Source of the DNA: Candidatus Nomurabacteria bacterium
Lineage (GTDB): Bacteria > Patescibacteriota > Saccharimonadia > Saccharimonadales > Saccharimonadaceae
Length of the DNA: 64,000 nt
NCBI GenBank assembly: GCA_031257295.1
Contig: JAIROX010000001.1
Span: 62,001 to 126,000, forward strand
Direction: 5' to 3'
The notes below the pieces were generated by a model that was not told where the DNA came from, did no database searches, and saw only the letters and a program-made list of their open reading frames with translations. The translations under genes and the position numbers were made by a program. Shown here piece by piece: positions 14,991 to 24,203 of the stretch. The number at the start of each line of letters is the position of its first letter. Within the stretch, counting starts at the first letter, position 1.

Positions 14991-16803
14991 AAAACAGAAA
15001 AACGTGGTAGACATCGCTGCTGAACAACGCGTCCGCGAGCAGGCTGAAGTAGAGCAGGCTTTCCAGACTGGTATTACAACTTTACGTGACCTAATCAGCC
15101 CGAGCAGTCTAGAAATCCATAGTTCATATTTTCGCCTAGGCACCAAGTACGGCCGTACTATCTATATTTATGGTTATCCGCGCGAACTTGGCACTGGCTG
15201 GCTAAGCCCGCTTATCAACATCGACGAAGTGCTAGATATTAGCATGTGGATTTACCCCGTGGAATCAGCCGTTATTCTGAAAAACCTGCGCAAAAAAGTG
15301 ACTCAGCTTGAGGCTAGCATGTCACTTAACAGCGAAAAAGGTAAAGTACGCGACCCCGAATTAGAGCACGCTTTGAGCGATGCTGAGCAGCTACGTGACG
15401 AAATCCAAATCGGTTCGGAAAAGTTTTTCCGGTTCGGCCTGTATGTAACGATTTACGCCGACAGCCTAGACGAACTGCAATTTATCCAGCATAAGATTGA
15501 GACGATTTTCGGCCAGCAAATGGTGTTTTCTAAGGTAGCCAGTAGCCAGCAGGAACAGGGGCTGAATAGCACCATGCCGCAAGCATCCGACCAGCTACAG
15601 ATTCGCCGTAACATGAACACTGGCGCCATTAGCACCACTTTTCCATTTACTTCGGCCGACCTCACGCAGGACAGCGGCGTGCTTTACGGTGTAAATATGC
15701 ACAATAACGGCCTAGTGATTTTTGACCGGTTTACGCTAGAAAACTACAACATGGCGGTGTTCGCCAAATCTGGCTCGGGTAAATCCTTCACGGTCAAGTT
15801 GGAGGCTTTGCGCAGCATGATGATGGGTGCCGAAGTGCTGATTATCGACCCAGAAAACGAGTATCAAAAGCTGTGCGAGGCAGTAGGCGGCAGCTATATT
15901 CGCCTCAGTTTGAATTCTGATACGCGCATTAATCCTTTTGACCTACCGAAGGTGATTGACAGTGAAGATGCCGAAGATGCCTTGCGCGCCAACTTGGTGA
16001 CCTTGCACGGCCTATTCCGCCAGATGTTGGGCAGTGCTCAGGTGGGGCCAAATGGCGAAACTTTGGCAGCGCTTAGCCCAGCTGAAGAGGCCGATCTAGA
16101 TCAAGCCCTTATCGACACTTATGCCAGGGCTGGTATTACGTCCGACCCGCTAACTCATGGGTCAATTCCACCAACTATCGAGAATCTATATGACACCTTG
16201 CTACATATGGAAGGCTCCGGGCCACAGCTAGCTCAGCGTCTACGCAAGTACACCTCTGGCACGTTCGCTGGTATTTTCTCACAGCAAAGCAACGTAAATA
16301 TCAATAACCAGATGGTGGTGTTTAATATCCGCGACCTCGAAGATGAGCTTAGGCCGGTGGCTATGTACATCGTACTTAACCACATCTGGAATATCACCAA
16401 AACCCAGCAAAAAAAGCGTATGCTGATAGTTGACGAGGCCTGGCAGCTTATGAAATATGCCGATTCTGCTAACTTTATGCTGAGCCTAGCTAAGCGTGCC
16501 CGCAAATATTACCTAGGACTGACAGTGATCACACAGGACGTGGAAGACTTTATGGGTAGCCAAATGGGGCGCTCAGTGGTGGCCAACTCGTCGCTTATCT
16601 TACTACTCAAACAGTCACCAAGCGCCGTGGACGTGCTGAGTGATGTGTTTAAGCTAACTGACGGCGAGAAAAAGCTCCTGGCCAATTTCCCAGTAGGGCA
16701 AGGCCTATTCTTTGCCGGCCAAAACCACGTGCACGTGCAGATTATCGCCAGCGAAACTGAAGAACGCTTAGTTTCCACCACCCCTGTTGATAAAGAGGGA
16801 TAA
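14983..16803 (+). CDS. virB4: VirB4-family type IV secretion ATPase
   Basis: A 606-aa energising ATPase of a type IV secretion-type machine, acting at the cytoplasmic face. Walker A is AKSGSGKS near residue 261. Walker B is MLIVDEAWQLMKY near residue 480, followed by the family-typical LAKRARKYYLGLTVITQDVEDF with the conserved Gln-Asp. The N-terminal 220 residues hold the usual VirB4 alpha/beta part. GGGGGTAG lies close before the ATG at 14983, which overlaps the previous gene by 8 bases. No VirD4 coupling ATPase or relaxase is in view, so DNA transfer cannot be assumed. Confidence 0.92.
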   Translation: MAKKQKNVVDIAAEQRVREQAEVEQAFQTGITTLRDLISPSSLEIHSSYFRLGTKYGRTIYIYGYPRELGTGWLSPLINIDEVLDISMWIYPVESAVILKNLRKKVTQLEASMSLNSEKGKVRDPELEHALSDAEQLRDEIQIGSEKFFRFGLYVTIYADSLDELQFIQHKIETIFGQQMVFSKVASSQQEQGLNSTMPQASDQLQIRRNMNTGAISTTFPFTSADLTQDSGVLYGVNMHNNGLVIFDRFTLENYNMAVFAKSGSGKSFTVKLEALRSMMMGAEVLIIDPENEYQKLCEAVGGSYIRLSLNSDTRINPFDLPKVIDSEDAEDALRANLVTLHGLFRQMLGSAQVGPNGETLAALSPAEEADLDQALIDTYARAGITSDPLTHGSIPPTIENLYDTLLHMEGSGPQLAQRLRKYTSGTFAGIFSQQSNVNINNQMVVFNIRDLEDELRPVAMYIVLNHIWNITKTQQKKRMLIVDEAWQLMKYADSANFMLSLAKRARKYYLGLTVITQDVEDFMGSQMGRSVVANSSLILLLKQSPSAVDVLSDVFKLTDGEKKLLANFPVGQGLFFAGQNHVHVQIIASETEERLVSTTPVDKEG

Positions 16804-16825
16804 ACCCCAAAATATACACTTACTA

Positions 16826-16854
16826 TTGACTTTCTGAACATGGTGTGGTATGAT
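16826..16854 (+). promoter_or_regulatory. Promoter of the lipoprotein gene
   Basis: TTGACT, exactly 17 bases, TGG-TATGAT. The start point near 16861 leaves about 60 bases of leader with a GAAAGGAAGGTGG ribosome site, unlike the leaderless starts around it. Confidence 0.75.
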
Positions 16855-16922
16855 GGAGGTATCATTCGTACATTAAATCTATATCTTATATCTTTGCACT
16901 TCGTAGAAAGGAAGGTGGCAAA

Positions 16923-17384
16923 ATGATAAACCATAAAGCAAAGGAAATTAGTTTAGTTTTAAAGATTCTGATAATCGTGACCTTGCTCGTGTTGGCAGGT
17001 TGTGGCAGCAACGATGCTGCGGCAAAGCCTGGCAACAGTGCAGCTAACAATGACACCGTGGTGTCATCCGAGCCGGCAAGCGGACCAGATGACGTCGAAA
17101 ATCCGGCGCCAGATATCAGAAAAGGGAAGATTATTCACAAGGAGCTCGTACCAGAAGGAGCGAAGACATTCCGATTTAAGGTTATCTTCGAGAGCATTTA
17201 TGAAGGTGACGCGAGGGGATGGCTCGCCACAAACACAACAACTGGAACGGAGCATCTTCTGTTCGAATCGATAATACCTGAAGATATAATGCTGGAAATG
17301 GGTAAAACATTCATGTTTTACTGTACCGACATGGGCGAGGAAACGTCCAGGTCGTTCGTTTACGGCGTTGAACAACTCGACTAA
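16923..17384 (+). CDS. Secreted lipoprotein of unknown function
   Basis: A 153-aa protein with a lipoprotein signal peptide: basic start (INHKAKE), hydrophobic core, and lipobox VLAGC with the acceptor Cys near residue 27. A 35-residue Asn/Ala/Ser linker follows, then a compact domain of about 95 residues with alternating beta-type strands (KTFRFKVIFESIY, TGTEHLLFESII, FMFYCTDMGEETSRSFVYGVEQ). No family is recognised. It has its own strong promoter and its own terminator although it sits within the secretion module, so it is a separately controlled unit. A role as an anchored accessory or immunity-type factor of the machine would be a guess. Confidence 0.75.
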   Translation: MINHKAKEISLVLKILIIVTLLVLAGCGSNDAAAKPGNSAANNDTVVSSEPASGPDDVENPAPDIRKGKIIHKELVPEGAKTFRFKVIFESIYEGDARGWLATNTTTGTEHLLFESIIPEDIMLEMGKTFMFYCTDMGEETSRSFVYGVEQLD

Positions 17385-17392
17385 ACTAAAGC

Positions 17393-17417
17393 AAACACTG
17401 GTATTTCCAGTGTTTTT
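17393..17417 (+). terminator. Terminator of the lipoprotein gene
   Basis: AACACTGG / CCAGTGTT stem, 5-base loop, then TTTG. Confidence 0.75.
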
Positions 17418-17431
17418 GCATCTTGTTAATA

Positions 17432-17440
17432 TGCTATAAT
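17432..17440 (+). promoter_or_regulatory. Extended -10 for the M15-peptidase fusion gene
   Basis: TGC-TATAAT ends 7 bases before the ATG at 17448; leaderless arrangement. Confidence 0.65.
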
Positions 17441-17447
17441 TAAGCTT

Positions 17448-20400
17448 ATGGCAAAGGAAGGTACTGCCCAGGATAATATTGACCCGGATTTTTTGGCGTC
17501 GACCCGCAAGCTACAACAGGCCGAGGATGTTTCTAGTAAAAGTGGCTTAGATTCTGATGCTACATCTGCTGAGCAAGCCGCGGATGGCGAAGCTTCTACA
17601 TTCAAGAATAATATTACCGGTAAAAGTGGGGGCAAGAAAAAAGGCCTTGTTAAAAAAGCTATGCCGGGCGGGGTTGTTGGTATAGTGCTTGCGGTGGCCA
17701 TAGCCGCCATTACCGGCACCACCGCGTTAATGCCGTTCCACCTAGCAGCAAACTTTCTTGACAAGCTTAATACCAGAGAGACAGGCCTCCGAGTTCGTTC
17801 GAGAAACATTGTGAATCGGATGTTCAATTCTAAGTACGAGGTATCCACAAAGGGTAGCCTATTCGGGGCGCAAAAGTATGGAAAAATACCTAATAAGTTT
17901 GTATTAAAACTACAAGAACAGGGTATTGATGTAGTTAAAAGTGGCAATAAAGTCACGCATTTGAAATTTGACGGCAAGACTATAAAAGCTGAGGACTTTG
18001 GCTCGTATAGGGGTAAAAATCAGGCTTTTAACACGGCCCTGAAAAGGGCTCAGCGTACCAAGTTTGGCTCACTGTACGATTCTTTATCTAGTAGCTTTCT
18101 AGGTAAGTTCACTAACAGAAATAAGTATAAAGACTGGTCTAGTTCATCAAAATCGAAAGAAAGTAGTGAAAAGTTTAGAAAGAAGGTCTCTGCGGATACT
18201 AGCGGCGAATTAAAAACAGGCGATGAGAATGTTACGACCACAACTGAGAAAGATGCAGATGGTAATGAAACAAAAAAAGCCTCGACAACTTCCGGCGATA
18301 CTGAGGATATACCAACCGGCAAAGGAGCAAAAACAACAAAGGATATTGGAGTCAAATTAAAAGCTAAAGCAGCCGCAGCAGCTCAGGGAGGAACCGCGGT
18401 TTGTGGTGTCATGAACGCCATTACGGCAGCTAGTTTAATAGCAACGGGTATCGAAGTGGGGCGAACGATCGTTTTAGCGACGTCGTTTTTAGAAGCTGTA
18501 GATAAGGCTAAGGCCGGTGATGGTGACGCCAGTCCTCTCAACGAATGGAATAATTTGCTCACAGAGCAACATACTCGCTTAGACACAAAGGAGGTGACAG
18601 CAAGCGAAGGGGAAAAAGCCATCAACGACATCAACTCCAATGCCTCTGGAGATTATAATGGAGATGCAGATTACAGCTATACCAGAACGACTGAAAAGAA
18701 ATCAGCCATGGAAGCAGGGGGTATAACCTGGGCAACTGGCGGTGGCAGTCCTGGCAGGGGCACTAGTATCTCGAAGTTCTCCACAGAGTTAAGTGGTGGC
18801 TTTATAGCTGCTATGTTGAAAACTTCTCGCAGCAGTCAGGCTGGGTGTATAGCTGCGCAAATGGGCGGTGCCGTCCTTTCTGCAGTTCTAAACTTTTTCC
18901 CACCAGGTGCCGGGCTTGTAGCAAAAACTATTACTAAAACAGCTGCTAAAATTGCCCTAGGAGCCGCTATTGGGTTTGCTATAAGCCTGATTTTACCCAA
19001 ACTAGCCGAGAAAATAGCTAAAGATTATGTAACAGACGCCGTAGGTGAAGATCTGGGGAATGCCCTGGCCAGTGGAGCTAGTTCCACGTTTGGTGGAACG
19101 GCCCAATCTGGTGGCAATGCGCCATCTGGTGCTGCACAAGTTGCGGCTTATCAGCTGGAAGTGCAGGAAACTATTGCCGAGAACGCCGAGCTTGAACGCT
19201 TAGAAAAGTCGCCGTTCGATGCCACTAGCAAATATACTTTTCTGGGTAATATAATGTCAAAAACCATGCCTTATGCAGCGCAAGCATCTTCAATAAGCAG
19301 CGTACTAACCACTATAGGTGGGACGTTCAGTAGGTCGTTAGCATCTCTTTTGCCATCCGCAAAAGCATTAGACAGCCTAGACGATAAAAATAACGTTGGC
19401 AACTGCCCTGCCCTAGAGGAATCTGGTTTGGTGGGAGATATGTATTGTCGCCCGAAATACACTTCTGATATGAGTACTAAAAAACTATTAGAAGAAGATA
19501 TATATGACAAACTAGTAGGGTGGGGGGATATCGATAGAGATACCGGAGAAATTATAAATAGAAACAAGTTTACCGACGACGACAATCCTTCACTTAGCGC
19601 ATATATTACATTCTGCTCAAACAGGTCTTCGGCTTTTGGCCAGAACGACATCAGTATATCTGGCACCATGGATGTGCTAGACACGGGCAATGTTGCGCTA
19701 GACGGAGCCATCAGCGCCACACCTGTTATAGGTGAAATCGCCGATATTATATCGGGAATTGGACAGGCTACGAGACTAAAATGGGATACCGGTGAAATAT
19801 GCGGCAACACCACGCAAAACAGCAAGATTTGGAACAGTCGCATGAAGTACTATAGCCAGTTCGTGGAAGACGAAAGTGCACTAGAAATATTGAGTGATGG
19901 CGAGATGAAATCTAGTGTGTCCAAGTATCTTGGCATAACGTCCGACAACTCAGAAGATGGCGGTGGCGCTGAGGGCAAAGAATATCACGGCAGCGGCAAG
20001 TATAACCAGTACTCAGACGATTACCTATATGCTACATATGGCAAATCAGCAGCAGATGTTGAAAGCCACCTGGTATCAGTAGAGTTTGATTTTGGCGGCA
20101 AGAAGGGGACTACTAAAGTCCACGAGAAGGTCGCAGCACAGTTTAAATCTGTTGTCCAAGATTATTTGGCGAAAGTAGCCAACGGCACAGCACCAAAATA
20201 TGACATAAAACAAATTGGAGGATACACTTGGCGGCTTATTAACCACGCTGATGGTACGTCTGGGCCCGGGAGATCGACGCATTCTTGGGGTATCACAGTA
20301 GACATCAACTGGGACGACAACCCGCAGGGCAGCGCCCATAAGACTGACATGCCGCCTGAGCTTATAAGATCATTCAATAAATACGGATTCTTCTGGGGCG

Positions 20401-20474
20401 GGGACTGGGATGGCTCAACATACGACTCCATGCATTTTGAGTATGCCCCGAAGAGTTTTGAAGGAGGAGCGTGA
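17448..20474 (+). CDS. Large membrane protein with C-terminal M15-type (VanY-like) cell-wall peptidase
   Basis: A 1008-aa protein. Residues 1-70 are charged and cytoplasmic-like, with a hydrophobic helix near 74-95. A Lys/Ser/Thr-rich section (about 230-300) and Gly/Ala-rich hydrophobic stretches near 320-345 and 465-520 follow. The last 130 residues match the M15 metallopeptidase fold: STHSWGITVDIN near residue 943 (the SxHxxGxAxD zinc motif, His and Asp ligands) and DSMHFEYAP near 995 (third His). Such enzymes cut D-Ala or L-Ala/D-Glu bonds in peptidoglycan. Placed in a VirB-like module, it probably opens cell wall for the machine, in its own envelope or in a contacted cell. The stop overlaps the next start (GTGA). 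Confidence 0.82.
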   Translation: MAKEGTAQDNIDPDFLASTRKLQQAEDVSSKSGLDSDATSAEQAADGEASTFKNNITGKSGGKKKGLVKKAMPGGVVGIVLAVAIAAITGTTALMPFHLAANFLDKLNTRETGLRVRSRNIVNRMFNSKYEVSTKGSLFGAQKYGKIPNKFVLKLQEQGIDVVKSGNKVTHLKFDGKTIKAEDFGSYRGKNQAFNTALKRAQRTKFGSLYDSLSSSFLGKFTNRNKYKDWSSSSKSKESSEKFRKKVSADTSGELKTGDENVTTTTEKDADGNETKKASTTSGDTEDIPTGKGAKTTKDIGVKLKAKAAAAAQGGTAVCGVMNAITAASLIATGIEVGRTIVLATSFLEAVDKAKAGDGDASPLNEWNNLLTEQHTRLDTKEVTASEGEKAINDINSNASGDYNGDADYSYTRTTEKKSAMEAGGITWATGGGSPGRGTSISKFSTELSGGFIAAMLKTSRSSQAGCIAAQMGGAVLSAVLNFFPPGAGLVAKTITKTAAKIALGAAIGFAISLILPKLAEKIAKDYVTDAVGEDLGNALASGASSTFGGTAQSGGNAPSGAAQVAAYQLEVQETIAENAELERLEKSPFDATSKYTFLGNIMSKTMPYAAQASSISSVLTTIGGTFSRSLASLLPSAKALDSLDDKNNVGNCPALEESGLVGDMYCRPKYTSDMSTKKLLEEDIYDKLVGWGDIDRDTGEIINRNKFTDDDNPSLSAYITFCSNRSSAFGQNDISISGTMDVLDTGNVALDGAISATPVIGEIADIISGIGQATRLKWDTGEICGNTTQNSKIWNSRMKYYSQFVEDESALEILSDGEMKSSVSKYLGITSDNSEDGGGAEGKEYHGSGKYNQYSDDYLYATYGKSAADVESHLVSVEFDFGGKKGTTKVHEKVAAQFKSVVQDYLAKVANGTAPKYDIKQIGGYTWRLINHADGTSGPGRSTHSWGITVDINWDDNPQGSAHKTDMPPELIRSFNKYGFFWGGDWDGSTYDSMHFEYAPKSFEGGA

Positions 20475-22435
20475 TTAGGGCACTGAGCATCGTGCGCCGT
20501 ATTCTAATCGCCTGCACATTATGTGTGTCATTGGTTATATCCGGCCTGCCAGCCTATGCTTTCGACAAAAACTTCTATAGCGAAAACGACATTATGTTTT
20601 ACAACCCCGATGCTAGTTCTTGTGCTAGTAAAGGCACCTCGCCAGTTGGCAGCTGTCAGGCGCTAGCCGATGCCAGAACAGCTATGTGGAATGCAGCAAC
20701 TATCGGCGACCAAAACCGTTTTGTTAATGTAACTAATAAAGAAAATGGTGTATCGCAAGCTATAGTCGAAGCCTATATGAATCAGGTTATTGCAAAATAT
20801 GGCTCTGGTAATGACGGTTCCCTAAAATCATGGCTAGATGGGCAGTGTGTAGCTTTCCGACCAAAGGACGGTGAGTGCGGTAAGGCTGTTTCAAAGATCA
20901 CTTCAGCCCAGCAAACAACGATCGACATGGCGCTGAGCGGCAGCAATGCCGTTGGCTTTGCCGTTGGAAACTCGTCTGCCGGCGTAGGTGTTGGTAAGGT
21001 TACCTGCGTATGGAAAGATAAGGCCTGTCGCACCGATATTGAGTATGAATCTCTAGCAAGTGGCGTTAAGTGTAACGCTATTAAAACTACTAATGGAAAA
21101 ACATTAAACGGTGGTTCTGATGGTGAATGCTATGGTTTAGAAGGAGCTGGTGACTGGGCTAAGAAGATGAAAGATCAGTGCCAATCTCCGGATACTGGTG
21201 GGGTTGGTGCGGCCACAAGTACTGCTACTAGCGCCGGTAACGGCAAAGACTATGCTAGTAACAATATGTTCACAAAGAGTGAAATGACCGCTTTGGCGGC
21301 CAACCAACCGTTCTACGAAAAAGCTGCTCAAAAAGCTGGCATTCCTTGGCAAATGATTGCCGTGATTCACTATCGTGAACATGGATTCGCCAGGAGTAAC
21401 CCCAGTAATGGACAAGGCGTATACCAATACCCGGCTGGTGATGGCGGGCCTTATCCAGCAGGCCCCATAAGCGACGAGGAGTTTCAGCGACAGACTGACT
21501 TTACGGCTAACTACATATTGGGCAAGGCTGGTTCTAAAGCTAATGCGCTAAAGAACGGCGATCAGGGAGCCATTAAATATACTTTCTTTGGCTACAATGG
21601 ACGAGCGAAGGTTTATATTGATCAAGCTAAAGCACTTGGTTTTAGTGATGCAGAAGCTGCAAATGGCGAAGGCTCGCCTTATGTAATGAATCGCTTTGAC
21701 GCTAAGCGCGACCCAACTGTTGAACCAACTAAATCTAATAAAACCTGGGGACAGTATAAGCTTGATGGTACCTGGCCTGGCACGCCGGGCACTAGCTCAT
21801 ACGTATATCCAGCCAATACGCAATATGGTGCCTACACCTACTACGCCGCTATAGCTAATGTATCCACAGCTACCTGTGATGGTGGACAACTAGGCGAAGG
21901 TGGCTTAACACTCGACCAAGCCAAAAAACTCATGATGCGTTATGGTAAAAATGTGGGTAACGATAGCGTGAAGAATATGGATGCTGGGCCTGGCACACCT
22001 GGTCATGACTGCAACGGTGGTGCAACGTCTAACTGTGTTAGTTTCTCAGCCTTCTTTATGAATAAGTTCTCGGACACTAAATACCAGGGCGGAAATGGTA
22101 ATCAGGTCGTAAATAACCTCAAGAGCGTGGCTGAAGGAACAGGCTCGGAGCCAAAAGTATTTGCGGTATTTAGCAACGGTTTTAGCACTGAAGCTGGGCA
22201 TACAGGTATTGTGCTCGGCATACACGGTGACAAAGTTGTAGTTGGGCACGCGAGTTGCAGTAATTCGGGCAGTGGAGAGGGTAACGGTACTAAAGAAGGT
22301 GGTGGCGCTGGATGGGCTGTAGAATATAACAAATCTCAACTGGGTGGTTTGTACTTATATAGCGATACGCCTCAGTTCGCTTACCTAAAAAATGTCGACA
22401 CCAGTAAAATACAGGAGTATATAAATGCAACCTAA
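20471..22435 (+). CDS. Secreted dual hydrolase: lysozyme-like plus CHAP domain
   Basis: A 654-aa protein with a signal peptide (residues 1-31, GLPAYAF). A Cys-rich region spans about 40-235. A lysozyme/transglycosylase-like domain (about 275-400) reads FYEKAAQKAGIPWQMIAVIH, with a candidate catalytic Glu in HYREHGF near residue 302. The C-terminal CHAP-type amidase/endopeptidase (about 480-640) shows the nucleophile context NCVSFSAFF near 520 and the His in HTGIVLGI near 576. Pairing of a glycan-cutting and a peptide-cutting domain resembles VirB1/conjugative hydrolases of Gram-positive systems. GTG start overlapping the previous stop by 4 bases implies coupled translation with the M15 protein. 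Confidence 0.82.
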   Translation: MIRALSIVRRILIACTLCVSLVISGLPAYAFDKNFYSENDIMFYNPDASSCASKGTSPVGSCQALADARTAMWNAATIGDQNRFVNVTNKENGVSQAIVEAYMNQVIAKYGSGNDGSLKSWLDGQCVAFRPKDGECGKAVSKITSAQQTTIDMALSGSNAVGFAVGNSSAGVGVGKVTCVWKDKACRTDIEYESLASGVKCNAIKTTNGKTLNGGSDGECYGLEGAGDWAKKMKDQCQSPDTGGVGAATSTATSAGNGKDYASNNMFTKSEMTALAANQPFYEKAAQKAGIPWQMIAVIHYREHGFARSNPSNGQGVYQYPAGDGGPYPAGPISDEEFQRQTDFTANYILGKAGSKANALKNGDQGAIKYTFFGYNGRAKVYIDQAKALGFSDAEAANGEGSPYVMNRFDAKRDPTVEPTKSNKTWGQYKLDGTWPGTPGTSSYVYPANTQYGAYTYYAAIANVSTATCDGGQLGEGGLTLDQAKKLMMRYGKNVGNDSVKNMDAGPGTPGHDCNGGATSNCVSFSAFFMNKFSDTKYQGGNGNQVVNNLKSVAEGTGSEPKVFAVFSNGFSTEAGHTGIVLGIHGDKVVVGHASCSNSGSGEGNGTKEGGGAGWAVEYNKSQLGGLYLYSDTPQFAYLKNVDTSKIQEYINAT

Positions 22436-23183
22436 CAAAAAACTCCTAGTTACCGTCTGCTCCATATTATCCTTCATGGTGATTGTTATTATTGCTAGCT
22501 TTATATATGTTGCAAACCAAAAAAACCCTTATGGAGAAGAGGTTGATATAACCAATTTGGCAGAATTATCAGCTGGCAGACCCTCGGACAGCAACACCCT
22601 ATTCTTTATAAAAAATAATCTTTACAAGGTTATCCTTATGAACCTAGACTACACTATTAAAGCTGATGACATTAAGGATATTACTATAAGAACTGGGACA
22701 TTCGACCAAACCTACGACGAAAAGACCAATGTGAATACGGTTAAATTTATAGTTGATATTAAAAGTTTGAAACAATCCTACCAAGTATCATATCAGTGGT
22801 CCAGTAATAAGAATAACGATAACCTAGCTGAATATGGCACATTAGTTACATGTTTACCAACCAATTTACTAAAATATGGTGATTTTAACTGTAAAGATAT
22901 GCTAACAGAGGAGGGCGAAACCCCTGACATACCCAACAACCCTATTATCCGCGTACTACCGATAGAAGTATCTTACTACACGCCTGATTTCACAGAATAC
23001 ACCGAATACACCATAAGCTATGAGGACTCAGAGACCAATAAAGATGGTTTTGTGCTGGTAATTACAGATAAGACTGGTGGCAACAAAGATCAAGCCTTAC
23101 AGATGATTCGTGATAAGGGATTTAACCCCGATGATTACGAGGTAGTCTACAACTACACCCCAAATAAACCAAGCAACTTATAG
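22425..23183 (+). CDS. Single-pass membrane protein of unknown function, end of the secretion module
   Basis: A 252-aa protein with one N-terminal transmembrane helix (residues 8-30, LLVTVCSILSFMVIVIIASFIYV) and an extracytoplasmic domain of about 215 residues rich in Asn, Asp, Thr and Tyr. No family is recognised. Size and layout (short N-in segment, one helix, roughly 200-residue outer domain) recall VirB8-like assembly factors, but no sequence motif supports this. It overlaps the preceding hydrolase gene by 11 bases, so it is translated with it. Its 3' end overlaps the convergent recF gene by 6 bases. Confidence 0.7.
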   Translation: MQPNKKLLVTVCSILSFMVIVIIASFIYVANQKNPYGEEVDITNLAELSAGRPSDSNTLFFIKNNLYKVILMNLDYTIKADDIKDITIRTGTFDQTYDEKTNVNTVKFIVDIKSLKQSYQVSYQWSSNKNNDNLAEYGTLVTCLPTNLLKYGDFNCKDMLTEEGETPDIPNNPIIRVLPIEVSYYTPDFTEYTEYTISYEDSETNKDGFVLVITDKTGGNKDQALQMIRDKGFNPDDYEVVYNYTPNKPSNL

Positions 23184-24203
23184 CCTCACATCTTCGCTCA
23201 TCTCACCAGGTGGGTTGACACTAGTGATAATAACTTGGTGGTTTTTGAAGCCGTTGGTTAAGTGGTGCTGACGAGTGTTATCAAGCTCAGAGAAGATATC
23301 GTCGAGTAGAATGATCGGGTTGATACCGAGTTCTTGTTGAATTAGGCCAGCCTCAATAAACTTCAGAGACAAAACAATCGTACGAATCTCACCCCTAGAT
23401 GCGGTATTAACAGCCAACTCACCATTAAAATTGAATTCTACGTCATCACGGTGGGGGCCATAGGTGGTTTGGCCAAGCACTTTGTCTTTTTCTAGGTTTG
23501 CAGTAAGCTTTTTAAGATAGTCTGATTCAGTCACACTGTCTGACTTATACAGCACCCCAGTCTGGTCACTGTTTTCAGCAATAGACTGATAAATCGGCTG
23601 CAGTCCTGAGTTTATAAAGCTCACTAGCTCTTTACGACGAGTTAATATATGGCTACCATACTCAGCTAGTATCACATTCCAGGCAAAAATGTCATGTTCG
23701 CGGTAAAAATCGCTTTTAAGCACATTATTTCGCTGCGAGAGGGCCTTTTCGTAACGAAGTAGGCTCTTATGGTATCCTTCGTCAATTGAGCTAATTAGGC
23801 GATTCAGCCAGTCGCGGCGCCGGGCGGGTGAATTATAAAGTAAGTTTAAGTCGTCTGGCTCGAAAAGCACCACTGGATAGCGGTTCTTGAGTGGCAAGCG
23901 AGCGTAAGTTTTATCATCAACTGTGAACTGTTTTTTCCCAGTTTCTGCACGGTATTCCATTTGGTTTTTACGCCCATCACTAAAAACAGTAGATACCTTG
24001 TAATGCTTTCTACCCTTTTTCAGAATATCTTCGTCGCGACTACGAAATGACTTACCCTGGATACTCACATATAGCGCCTCAATCAAAGAGGTTTTACCGC
24101 TGCCATTTTCACCAATAATCAGTGTAGTGGGGTTTTTAAGCTCTAATTTAAACTTGTCGTGAGTACGAAAATTCTCTAATTTAACTTGGGAAATGATATT
24201 CAT
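23178..24203 (-). CDS. recF: DNA replication and repair protein RecF
   Basis: SMC-like ATPase that helps load RecA on gapped DNA. Walker A is GENGSGKTS near residue 33, within the family start VKLENFRTHDKFKLEL. The RecF-type LPLKNRYPVVLFEPDDLNLL and SPARRRDWLNRLIS follow near 105-140. The C-terminus holds GPHRDDVEF, the signature ASRGEIRTIVLSLKF, and Walker B LLDDIFSELD. At 341 aa it is slightly short for the family. It begins immediately after the dnaN stop codon, in the classic dnaA-dnaN-recF order. Confidence 0.95.
   Translation of the reverse strand: MNIISQVKLENFRTHDKFKLELKNPTTLIIGENGSGKTSLIEALYVSIQGKSFRSRDEDILKKGRKHYKVSTVFSDGRKNQMEYRAETGKKQFTVDDKTYARLPLKNRYPVVLFEPDDLNLLYNSPARRRDWLNRLISSIDEGYHKSLLRYEKALSQRNNVLKSDFYREHDIFAWNVILAEYGSHILTRRKELVSFINSGLQPIYQSIAENSDQTGVLYKSDSVTESDYLKKLTANLEKDKVLGQTTYGPHRDDVEFNFNGELAVNTASRGEIRTIVLSLKFIEAGLIQQELGINPIILLDDIFSELDNTRQHHLTNGFKNHQVIITSVNPPGEMSEDVRL

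Noticed and set aside
9412-23183. Integrated conjugative plasmid
   Set aside because: No relaxase, coupling protein, integrase, replication or partition gene, and no flanking repeat was seen; the block runs straight into recF.
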